From: Conoideocrella luteorostrata
Lineage: Eukaryota > Ascomycota > Sordariomycetes > Hypocreales > Clavicipitaceae
Assembly: GCA_032433595.1 (NCBI GenBank)
Contig: JASWJB010000039.1
Location: forward strand, 124,001-188,000
Length of the DNA: 64,000 bases
Direction of reading: 5' to 3'
A program made the position numbers and the translations under genes. Shown here one piece after another: positions 31,817-40,339 of this stretch (position 1 is the stretch's first letter; each line of letters starts with the position of its first letter). The notes beneath the pieces were generated by a model. That model had not been told where the DNA came from. It searched no databases and saw nothing but the letters and a program-made list of their open reading frames with translations.

Positions 31817-32620
31817 CTATCTGTACCCCCTCGGACCACTGGGCAGACCTGGCCTCCGTTGCCCTCCTCCTCCTCCTCCGCCTGCTCCTCCTGGGGGTCC
31901 GTATGGCCCGCCGGGTGCAAACCGGTCCTCATACGATGCTCCTCCGGGGCCACCTCCACCACCACCACCAGGAGGTTGGAATTGGCTTCCCGCTTGCGAT
32001 GGGCTCGGCTGTCTCGCAGCCCCCCATAGCCGCTGCTTCAAGCGATCCTGCGCCGAAGCTCCTCCTGCCGCGCCTGCTCCTGCTCCTGCTCCTCCACCCC
32101 CCGCGCCGCTATGAGGCATAGCATTCTGATAGCTGCCCGCTCTTTGACTTGGCAGGGGCCTCGCCTGTATTTCCTCCCGGCCTGGCATTAATCCTGCTCC
32201 TGCACCCGCTCCTCTAGAAGGCATACCTCCCGGCCGGGTCCTCAAACCCTGCGACTGCACAGACGGAGGCGGCGCCCCCCCTTGCTGCGGCGCGCTGTCC
32301 CACAGACTGCTCAGCCCTCCTCCTCCTGCTGCTGCTGCTGCACCACTGCCGCCCTGATGGGTATTCAGGCCGCCATACCGGGCGCCGACCTGCGATGACG
32401 GCGCGTACAGGGCCTGCGGGACGGGGGCAGGGGCTTTGGGGTCCGGCGGCAGCCAGTTGGGCAGGGGGCGGCCTTTGTCGGTGTAGTAGTTGCGCAGGAC
32501 GCGGCATACGTGGGTGTCGTCGTCGGTGTCGCCGTCGTTTTCGGACGAGAGCAGCGTGGAGCGGAGGGAGGAGATTTGCGAGGTCGTCTTGGTGAGGATG
32601 TTGGAGTACCACGACGTCAT
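31817..32620 (-). CDS. MSO1: Mso1-like Sec1-binding exocytosis protein
   Basis: Intronless, 267 aa. The first 65 residues (MTSWYSNILTKTTSQISSLR, then DDDTHVCRVLRNYYTDKGR and PNWLPPDPKAP) match the Mso1 N-terminal domain. In yeast this binds the SM protein Sec1 and the SNARE machinery at sites of exocytosis. The remaining 200 residues are very Gly/Ala/Pro/Gln-rich with long Gly and Ala runs, typical of filamentous-fungal members whose tail is disordered. The DNA is correspondingly GC-rich and carries tandem repeats just upstream (about 32640-32990). Convergent with the Gyp7-type gene, another vesicle-traffic component, though adjacency alone does not show shared control. Confidence 0.85.
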   Translation of the reverse strand: MTSWYSNILTKTTSQISSLRSTLLSSENDGDTDDDTHVCRVLRNYYTDKGRPLPNWLPPDPKAPAPVPQALYAPSSQVGARYGGLNTHQGGSGAAAAAGGGGLSSLWDSAPQQGGAPPPSVQSQGLRTRPGGMPSRGAGAGAGLMPGREEIQARPLPSQRAGSYQNAMPHSGAGGGGAGAGAGAAGGASAQDRLKQRLWGAARQPSPSQAGSQFQPPGGGGGGGPGGASYEDRFAPGGPYGPPGGAGGGGGGGQRRPGLPSGPRGYR

Positions 32621-32643
32621 TTTTTGGGTTGGTTGGCTACTTT

Positions 32644-32705
32644 GCTCTGCTCTGCGCTACCCTGCTCTGCGCTACCCTGCTCTGCGCTACCCTGTTCTGC
32701 TCTGC
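32644..32705. repeat. 15-bp tandem repeat (TGCTCTGCGCTACCC)
   Basis: About three near-perfect units of TGCTCTGCGCTACCC followed by degenerate TGCGC units, immediately upstream of the minus-strand Mso1-like start codon. Confidence 0.85.
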
Positions 32706-32922
32706 GCTGCGCTGCGCTTCGTTTCGTTTGGTTGCGTTGCTTCTGTTCAGTTTGCTTTGACTCGCTTGCGAGCTGGAGAGTGGGAGGCTGAGGTGATGGT
32801 GGGGAGGGCGGGGAGGGAGGCGCCTCCGGTCAGGCGGGTTATGGGACTCGATTGTACGGGGTGTGGATTGGCAGGTTGGGCCGGCTGTCCAACTGGTGTG
32901 GGTGAGCGAGTGAGGAAGAGGG

Positions 32923-32990
32923 TTGAGTTGAGTTGAGTTGAGTTGAGCTGAGCTGAGTCGAGTCGAGTCGAGTCGAGCCGAGTCGAGTTG
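32923..32990. repeat. Pentanucleotide microsatellite GAGTT/GAGCT/GAGTC
   Basis: About 13 units of a 5-bp repeat that changes in blocks from GAGTT through GAGCT to GAGTC along its length, indicating stepwise mutation and re-expansion. Confidence 0.85.
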
Positions 32991-33433
32991 GTCGTTGTAT
33001 GTGGTCCGTACGATGGAGGTAGATGGGGAGGATAGATAGGGTTGGATGACGGCTGTGAATAGTGGGAGCGTGGGGCGGAAGGGGGGAGGAGGGGGGACTT
33101 ATGTACATGATGCACTGCGTTACAGCTGTGGTGGGGCGCGGTCGGGGACCTTGCATCGAAGCCGGGCTGGCTGACTGGGCTGCAAACTTAAAACAGTTGG
33201 ATGTTGGGATTGATACTGGACAAATACTGGTGCTGCGGTAAGACGTCCTTGCAGAATCAGGAGTCAGTTTACAGAGGGAGCCATGCAAGGTCAGAGTGTG
33301 TACGAAAAGAAATAGTTCTATTTTTTTGGCCATGTGGGAAAGGAAACGAAGGAGGAAAAACAGTTAAAATGACCGCCGTGACGCCATGGAAAAATGCCCA
33401 AACGAGAGCCAACTTCAACATTGGCTAGCTGAC

Positions 33434-33458
33434 AACCGACCGACCGACCGACCGACCA
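33434..33458. repeat. Tetranucleotide repeat (GACC)n
   Basis: About six CCGA/GACC units about 75 bp downstream of the Mak16 stop codon (minus-strand gene), so in its likely 3' UTR. Confidence 0.8.
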
Positions 33459-33532
33459 ACTGAATACTCTGTACAATTTGCACAAACTATGCTTCCCTCT
33501 TCGACAGGCTCTTCCAAAAACATGCGCGCAAA

Positions 33533-34592
33533 CTACCACGACAAGTCGTTCGTCAGAGTCAGCTTCTGCCGCTGCTCCTCCGGCTTGCGCTTCTTGTTGT
33601 TCATCTTGACGGCCTGACCTCGCTTACGCTTGCTGCCAATCTTCTTTTCTGCCTCGCTGTCGTCGTCATCATCATCATCATCTTCTTCTTCCTCGTCCTC
33701 ATCCTCAGTCTCCAGCCAGTCCTCCAAGTCATCAAGCTCTGCTTCGCTCTCGTCAATGTCAGACACATACTGCACCTCCTTGTCGCCGTCCTCTGCCTCG
33801 CTGTCTATTTCATCCTCCTCCTCGTCCGACATGACGCCCTCGTCCCTGTCCTCATCACGCTCACCCCTGCCCTCCCTCTCCATCGCGTTCAGTACCTTCT
33901 TCCAGATATCTTCGCTGACATTCAGCGGCTGGTCGCCATAGGCTCCTTGTCGCAGGCGCTCTACCAGCTCGCGCTCAATCGTCCTCTCCAGCTTAGCAGC
34001 AGCCTCGGCCTTGCGCTCTCTCGCCTGCTCGCGGTGCTTGATCTTGGGCGCCATCTTGGGCACCAGCTTCTCACCCAGACGTTCCTCCTCGGCCGCGATT
34101 CTCCTCATGCGGATTTGCACCTGGGTCAGCCGCGTCAGACGTTGCTTGCACTTGTGAGTGAGGAATTTGGGCCAGTAGATGAGCCGCTCGTCAATCTGCT
34201 CGAGCGCCTTGGTGTAGTTGTTGGACAGCTTGATCTTCTCCCACATCTTGGAGGGCAGGTGGGCTCGCTCGACAGTCTTCATGTACAGATAGAGCGTTTG
34301 CTTGGTCGGGTGCTGCCGCACCGTGGCATACCGCGAGTTGGCGAGCGGACATGATTGTCGGTTGCAGAGACCCGTGACGTTGTATTCATTGCGGCAGAAG
34401 TTTTGGTTTTTTTCAGTTCTGCAAGAAGGAAGAGTAAGTTAGCATAGAGTATTCCGCACAGGCATGCTGGCTGGCTGGGCGACCTAATTCTGACAACCCA
34501 CCGCCCAAGAAGAACAAAAAAGAGACTTACTTTAATTTGAACGAGCAAAACTGCTGGTTGATGATTTGCCAAATAATCTCGTCTGACGCCAT
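33533..34592 (-). CDS. MAK16: Mak16 ribosome biogenesis factor, 2 exons
   Basis: Model complement(join(33533..34418, 34531..34592)), 315 aa. The 112-nt intron has a GTAAGT donor, a GCTAAC branch site and a TTGCAG acceptor. Exon 1 gives [20 protein letters not shown], the canonical Mak16 start. Exon 2 continues with [20 protein letters not shown] and [15 protein letters not shown], carrying the four conserved Cys of the N-terminal Fe-S/zinc-like module. It then reads [20 protein letters not shown] and a basic helical region. The C-terminal third is an extended acidic Asp/Glu/Ser tract followed by a basic [16 protein letters not shown] tail. Mak16 works with Rpf1 in early 60S subunit assembly in the nucleolus and is essential in yeast. 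Divergent from the Vps55 gene, with 657 bp between the two start codons. Confidence 0.95.
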
Positions 34593-35249
34593 TTTGTACA
34601 ATCGCTTAGGCCTACGACCCTTTCCCTATACCCAATGCAATATCAGCTTTCCTTTGTTGAGGAAATAAAACGCAAGTCGACAACGACCAAGTGGTATATA
34701 ATGGGAAGAGAAAAAAAGTCCAGTGGGGCGGAACCAGGAAAAGGCTGGAGATTATTTTGTTCGGCCGCCAGAAAGTTCGCTTCCAGTTTTTTTTTGCCAG
34801 TCCATGATAGGCGGGAAGCGCTTGGGCCAAATCCACTACTCTGGCGGGCCGTTACACACCGCCTTCCCGCTTGGCTGCTGGGCTTTTCCTGGTCCTCCGT
34901 CCCGGGCTGCGGAATAATTCGTCTCCGTACTTCCTAGCAGTAGCTGGTACACCGTAGAGGTGCTGCCTTGCCTTTGGCTTGCAACTGGCCCGTTAGTTCG
35001 GCCTGCTTGGCTACGTCGAGGGCTGACGACTCCAAGCTAACCAGCAAGCAGCCCGCGCAGCCCTACATCATCTATCCAACCTCAACCTCATCCACCACCA
35101 CCACCACCACCACCACCAACAGCTAGCTATCCCCGTCGCGACACATTGCCACGAGCAAACACCACAACCCACCAGCCCACCTCTCCTAGCGAATCCTCCC
35201 ACCTTCCACCCCCCCTCGCGGGGCCGAACGCCCAACCACAATCATCACC
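34593..35249. other. Divergent promoter region between Mak16 and Vps55
   Basis: A 657-bp interval holding both promoters. The Vps55 side has a CACCAC-rich, pyrimidine-rich leader (about 35090-35220). No coding region is supported. Confidence 0.5.
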
Positions 35250-35741
35250 ATGCCGGCCGCCGGCCTCAAGACCATCATCGCCCTCTCCTTCGTCCTCGCC
35301 GTGGGCTTCCTGCTCGTCATCCTCTCTTGCGCCCTCTTCTCCTCGTACTTTCCGCTCCTCGTCGTAGCGACGTACGTGATCGCCCCGCTCCCCAACTGGA
35401 TCTGCAGCCGGTGTTCCAACCCCGATGACTTTGTCGAGAGCTCCGGCTCGTCTGTGCTAGACCTGGGCCGCTTCCTGACGGGATTCCTGGTTGTCATGGG
35501 CATGGGTGCGTTTCTCCCCTCCCCATTCCCCTGCTCACCTATCACGCATGCGATGATATCGCAAGGCGCCGTGGGTTGTTCCGGGCTGTAGCTAACGTGC
35601 CAGGTAGCTCTTCCTGTTGTCCTCGCGCACTCGGACCTCATTCGCGTAGAGGCGATGGTCATGTCAATACTAGGCGGTTTGTTGATCTACGGAACCATCA
35701 TCAGCTTCAGCATGTTCTTTCACGAGGAGCAAGATTTTTAA
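35250..35741 (+). CDS. VPS55: Vps55/OB-RGRP-like endosomal membrane protein, 2 exons
   Basis: Model join(35250..35505, 35608..35741), 129 aa, the usual size for the family. The 102-nt intron has a GTGCGT donor, a GCTAAC branch site and an AGGTAG acceptor; an upstream CCAG would put the frame out. The protein has four hydrophobic helices (IALSFVLAVGFLLVILSCAL, LLVVATYVIAPLPNWICSRC, FLTGFLVVMGMALPVVLAHS, MVMSILGGLLIYGTIISFSM) and ends FFHEEQDF. Vps55 forms a complex with Vps68 and helps cargo move from endosomes to the vacuole; the human relative is the leptin-receptor overlapping transcript protein. The motif APLPNWICSR is diagnostic. Confidence 0.93.
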
Positions 35742-36388
35742 ACGGGGGCCGGGAAGGGGCTGCTTAAATTAAAGGAAGCTGCATGGGATACCTTTGGTGT
35801 AATGGGCTAGGAAAGGATGACACGAGAGTGAAGGAAGCGGACCGTTCTTCTGAACTGGCAACGAGTTGTATTTCTAGGTCGGGTTCACGTCTGTCGGCAT
35901 AGCTCAGCAATTTTCAAGTGTCGTGGTTTGCAAGTTTGCGCTATAGATGGGACTCAATATTTCGACGTCTTCGCTTTCTTATGCAGGGTCAAGTGGTGGC
36001 CATTGATTCCCATGATTGGTTCTACGTTAAAATAAATGAGCTAAAGATACGTGCTGAGTCAATCCCATGGGAATAGTGCAGATGAGTTATCAGACTGAAA
36101 AAAAAAAAAAAAAAAGAGTTGAGTATTAAGTAGTGACGATCTGTTTAGTACCCACTCCTGATTAACCAGAATGTCTCCCATGTTTCTATGTTTCCAAATT
36201 TCCAATTTCCAATTACCTCATCCGTGTCATTTTGTTGTCGTTACGCATCCTCTCTATAGTACACATGTTGAATGCTGCCGGTTGCTAAGAGCCCGGAAAT
36301 AAAATTAAAAAAAAACTCCCTCTAACAATGCAGCGGTGCTGAATCTGAATGATTTAACCCCCACTTCCTCCCTAAATCTAACCTTGAC
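35742..36388. other. Convergent 3' interval between VPS55 and PABA synthase genes
   Basis: About 650 bp with an 18-A run (about 36099-36116) and AT-rich stretches. It is likely to hold both 3' UTRs. Nothing else supported. Confidence 0.5.
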
Positions 36389-39091
36389 CTATGCGGTATC
36401 TGAGAACGTCCCCAGCGGTCCATACAGCTTGACGAACATCTCCTCTCGCTCCCCCTCTGGTGTGCTCAGGGTTGTCACTGCACCACCGGCGCCAATGCGC
36501 CATACCTCGCGAGGTTCCGTCTCATTTCCCTGCGCTGGAGCTTTCTCATCGTCCCAGCGGAACATGGTGCGGATGGTTACGCTCCAGTCGCCCCTGCCCT
36601 GCACATCAAGATACCCAATGACGCCGGAGTAGACGCTACGCTCGCCTGGCTCAATGGTCCGGAGAATCTCGCAGCTGCGCTTCTTTGGCGCGCCAGTCAT
36701 GCTGCCCGGAGGCAGGCAGGACGCCAAAACATCCATGCCCGTGAAGGGGAAACCCCCCCGGTCCGGATCGGTGCCCGCGTCGAGCTTGCCCGCTGGTAGC
36801 TGGCCGTTGACGGCTGTGACCATTTGGAACACCGTGGCGTACTCCTCGACCCGGAGCAAATCCGGCACAGTGACGCTCTGGGCGCCACACACGCCGTATA
36901 GATCGTGACGCACAAGATCTACAATCATGAGGTTTTCTGCTTCTTCCTTGGGGACGTGCAGAATCTGCTCGGCCTGTGCCAGCGTTGACACCGCGGCAGA
37001 CTTGCGGACCGTTCCCTTCATGGGGCGCATGGAGCAGAGACCCTTGGGGTCGTGCATCAGGAACCGCTCTGGAGAGCAACTGATGAGGGTTGCGCCCCCG
37101 AGGCGAGTAAAGGAGCCAAAAGGTGCGGGTTGTCGTGCCCGCAGTGTTCGGTAGATTTGCCATGGCGTGCCGTGACGGGATGCTTCATCAAGGCCTGAGA
37201 CTGCCTTGGACGGCTGTTCCAGTGGCGTTTCCGCAGAGATGCCAGTTCTGGTATGATGCGGTTGGTCATTGCCCGGTGGACGGCTCATGGTCGTCTGTGC
37301 GGTGAGGCATAGTTCATATGATTCGCCCTCCCTGATATATTCCTGACATTTGCTTACGTCTGCCTCGTAGCCATGAGAGTCTGGTACAAACATTCGTAGT
37401 CGTCCTTTGCTTTGCCGCACATCATCCAAGAGGGCCTCGTTTGACCGGCGAGGCTTGGAGTCAAGGTTTCGGCCACAGCCGGGATGTTTCCAGGCATGGG
37501 AAGTCTGGATAGCGTTCACGACGCCGTCTATCCACGAGTCGTCGAGGTCTCTTGTGGTGAGGCTTTGGATGTAGGCCGTGCCTGCTTGGTGATCGAGCAC
37601 TATGCTCTTGGACACCCAGGCCATACACAAGTCAGGCCGATGATGCCCTCTGGCCTTGGAAACAGACCCGGGACTCAAAGTGCTGAGGCCCATTTCATAT
37701 GTGACAAAGCCCATGAACCCGCCCTTAAAGGTCGGCGTGTGGTAGCCGTCATCCGACACTTTTCGCCACCTCCAGTACTCTGATATGACATGCCAGGGTC
37801 TCCAGGGATCAACAACCGTCCCGAGACGAATCTGTTGGGATTCCTCTTCTCGTCCGGCAACAGAAGGCTGCCGAAGCACCAGATAGTCATCGCCGACATG
37901 GTACTCCAGACGCAGCGCCTCCTCCACACCAAGTGCAATTATTGAGTTTCTGGCCAGAGGATCGCCGTTGACGGTGCTTGACGAGTCCAGAATGATAGTA
38001 TCCTTGTTCCCAAGACAAAGGACCTCGGCGATATCGGCTGTGTCCACGCCGCCGGGCAGTTTAACCTGCCGACACGAGTATCCCGGCCTGACACCCCGTT
38101 GCGCAAGCCCGGACTGAAGATCCTGCCACCACAAGCAGGAGGACAAATCTCGACCAGACTCGGCGCCAGGCAAGCTGTGGTTGGAGGGATTCAAGCTATC
38201 GACATGCTTGGCACTTTCCGTCCTCCTAACCTCTCGCCTAGCCGCGTCGTTCCACTTGAGAGCTTGGTGAAACCAATTTCTAATAACGCCTTGAGCGGCA
38301 GTCTCGGTGCAAACAGACTCCGGGTGATACTGGACGCCCCAAAAAGGCCGAGCCACATGCCGCACAGCCATCAATATGCGCTCTGGATCGCAGTTGATAT
38401 CGTCCTTGTCCTTCTCCAGCATCCACGCCAGGGGCAGCAGCTCGGGGGCCCGGGCAGGCGGCAGCCATCTGGCATCACGCCAATCCTGCTCCGGGATCTC
38501 ATCCTGGCCGACATCCGCGCAGAGGCTGTGATACAGGGTCGCCTTGAACGGCGAGACCCCGTCGAAGATATCAGCCGGCGGATCCCGCACGTGGTCGATC
38601 TCTCTGACCATGCCATGCAAGCCTCTTCGCAGGCGGCGGATCTCGCCTCCAAAATGTTCCACCAAGCTCTGAAAGCCGAGACATATACCGAGGACAGGAA
38701 CGCACTGCTCCCGGGAGAGCTCCCACAGAAGCTTGAAGGCACCTACGTCGGCATCATGGAGCGGTGAGCCAGGGCCCGGCCCGCAGACAACGGCGTCAAA
38801 GTCCGAAAGTCGATCAAGAAACTGCTCCTTGGTCCAATCGGGCGCAGGATCGGAATCAATTGTCTTTAGGTCCATGTGCAGGACATGCACCGTGATGTGG
38901 CTACCGAGTGCATCCTTGAGTAGGGACACAATGTTGTTGGTGAAGGAATCATAGGCATCGAGGAACAAGATGCGGCGCTCAGTGTTGGTGTTGGTGTTGT
39001 TGTTTGTGTTGTTGTTGGCCATGCCAGGGTCCATGTGGTGCTTCAGCTGTGACTGATCCTCGACCCCCAGCATGCTCGAGATGATGCCCAT
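36389..39091 (-). CDS. Aminodeoxychorismate (PABA) synthase, fused GATase and chorismate-binding
   Basis: Intronless, 900 aa. It makes 4-amino-4-deoxychorismate from chorismate and glutamine in folate synthesis. Fungi fuse the two subunits, as here. The N-terminal glutamine amidotransferase (about 40-285) has the triad Cys137 (GICLGFQ), His256 and Glu258 (QYHPES), with an oxyanion-side CGPGPGSP block. The C-terminal chorismate-binding half includes SCSPERFLMHDP, MRPMKGT (the PabB-type PIKGT lysine motif), ENLMIVDLVRHDL, PPGSMTGAPKKRSCEIL, YSGVIGYLDVQGRGDWS and WRIGAGGAV. The Lys motif and the MTGAPK segment support aminodeoxychorismate synthase over anthranilate synthase. The N-terminus carries an Asn/Thr run encoded by a TTG/GTT-type microsatellite (about 38991-39018). 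Translation might begin instead at Met24 (MANNNTNNNT). An enzyme absent from animals. Confidence 0.93.
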   Translation of the reverse strand: MGIISSMLGVEDQSQLKHHMDPGMANNNTNNNTNTNTERRILFLDAYDSFTNNIVSLLKDALGSHITVHVLHMDLKTIDSDPAPDWTKEQFLDRLSDFDAVVCGPGPGSPLHDADVGAFKLLWELSREQCVPVLGICLGFQSLVEHFGGEIRRLRRGLHGMVREIDHVRDPPADIFDGVSPFKATLYHSLCADVGQDEIPEQDWRDARWLPPARAPELLPLAWMLEKDKDDINCDPERILMAVRHVARPFWGVQYHPESVCTETAAQGVIRNWFHQALKWNDAARREVRRTESAKHVDSLNPSNHSLPGAESGRDLSSCLWWQDLQSGLAQRGVRPGYSCRQVKLPGGVDTADIAEVLCLGNKDTIILDSSSTVNGDPLARNSIIALGVEEALRLEYHVGDDYLVLRQPSVAGREEESQQIRLGTVVDPWRPWHVISEYWRWRKVSDDGYHTPTFKGGFMGFVTYEMGLSTLSPGSVSKARGHHRPDLCMAWVSKSIVLDHQAGTAYIQSLTTRDLDDSWIDGVVNAIQTSHAWKHPGCGRNLDSKPRRSNEALLDDVRQSKGRLRMFVPDSHGYEADVSKCQEYIREGESYELCLTAQTTMSRPPGNDQPHHTRTGISAETPLEQPSKAVSGLDEASRHGTPWQIYRTLRARQPAPFGSFTRLGGATLISCSPERFLMHDPKGLCSMRPMKGTVRKSAAVSTLAQAEQILHVPKEEAENLMIVDLVRHDLYGVCGAQSVTVPDLLRVEEYATVFQMVTAVNGQLPAGKLDAGTDPDRGGFPFTGMDVLASCLPPGSMTGAPKKRSCEILRTIEPGERSVYSGVIGYLDVQGRGDWSVTIRTMFRWDDEKAPAQGNETEPREVWRIGAGGAVTTLSTPEGEREEMFVKLYGPLGTFSDTA

Positions 39092-40339
39092 AGTGGCTGT
39101 CTCTTCTCTTCCCTCTTGCTCAGCGGTTTTTTTTTTTTTTTCAATCTAGAAGAGGCAGCGCGACGTGATGATGTCCGGTCGCTTCTGTCTTCCTCCCGCG
39201 GCTGCCAATTGAATGGCGGCCGATGCAGGCGGGCACTGAGACAAAACCCCCCAGGAGAACGAGAAAAAAGTCGGATCGAACGTCGAATATTTTTGTAAGA
39301 CTCGGCTCAGCTGTCTGTCTGCCAGGGTACGGAGTAACTACTTAGTTACTGGTTAGCTGGAGTACCACAGCCAGGCCCGTCTCCACTTCCAACCCAGGTC
39401 CTGTCTTCTGAGTTGTCAGTTCATGGCAGTTCACGGCAGTTCATGGATTCCAACGATGAAATGGGCAGTCCTCAGCCCGGACGGCGAGCTCCAAGAGGAG
39501 AAGGGTGGGAAAGCAGACGATTGACCGCAATTTACAATCGCCAACCGCCTAGGCGAATGATAAGGCGCTGTGCGATATACGGAGTCGTTAGTGCAACATT
39601 GTACGCCGCGAAAACCCGCATGGACGCTCCGGAAGACGGGAGGCGGAAGACGGAGCAGCGCGCAGGTGCAGATTGTGGGTGGCGACTAGGTGCATTGCAG
39701 TTAGTAGTCGCCGTGGCTGAAATTGTAGATGCTGAGAGAAGCTGAGCCATGCGTCGTCCTATATCCGCAGTGCATTCTGCAGCATCCCGGACGGGGCCAA
39801 GTCCTTATTCGTAGCTCCTCCGTCGTTACGCCATGTTCATCCATTATTCAACACCCACCGCTACTCCGGACTCCTGCAGATCACCACAGCTACCTATGCA
39901 CTATCGTCATCCGATGAAACCAACATCTATCTGCATATTTAAAAAGAAAAGAAAGGAAAAGAAAACCCCGCAATTGTACCGCCTCAATACCTGCCTCTAG
40001 TCAGGGACGAAACAAAATTGGCTGACTCATTTGCGTGGATGTGACAATTATGTGCTTAGCTACTCCGTAGGTCTTGCGCCGATTGCCATGGTGTCCTACT
40101 ATGCAGTTCACGTGCGGTGTGTCTGGGCAACGAACAGCATTGCCAAAGTGCATAGTATCCAATGCATCTCCTGCATCAATCTTTCTACATTGTATTAAAA
40201 TACGCGCCGACAATATATACCAGACCCTGCGTCTTATCTATGCAGAGATGATATCCATACTAACTACGGAGTACTCCATGTGACTTCTGCCCTTATGCTA
40301 ACAGTGTGACCATCACTTCATAGCAGCCACCATGATCAC
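39092..40339. other. Intergenic region between PABA synthase and Trs120 genes
   Basis: Contains a T-run next to the PABA synthase start (about 39126-39141), three exact palindromic-motif 9-mers (39328, 40061, 40265) and a variant at 39578. No gene supported. Confidence 0.5.

Larger units (their letters stand above)
32621..33532. other. Repeat-rich interval between Mso1-like and Mak16 genes
   Basis: Contains the Mso1 promoter, a 15-bp tandem repeat, a pentanucleotide microsatellite, a GACC tetranucleotide run and the Mak16 3' end. Plus-strand and minus-strand frames here follow the repeats and are not genes. Confidence 0.55.

Noticed and set aside
31600..32121. Plus-strand frame rich in Leu/His opposite the Mso1-like gene
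   Set aside because: It is the antisense shadow of the Gly/Pro-rich tail of the minus-strand gene.
33630..34354. Poly-Ser plus-strand frames in the Mak16 region
   Set aside because: Shadow of the acidic Asp/Glu tract and basic helices of Mak16 on the minus strand.
38099..38767. 222-codon plus-strand frame inside the PABA synthase gene
   Set aside because: Antisense to the glutamine amidotransferase domain, whose catalytic triad is clear on the minus strand.
36389..39091. Anthranilate synthase as an alternative for the GATase-chorismate fusion
   Set aside because: The MKGT lysine motif and the N-terminal GATase to C-terminal chorismate-binding fusion order fit fungal aminodeoxychorismate synthase better.
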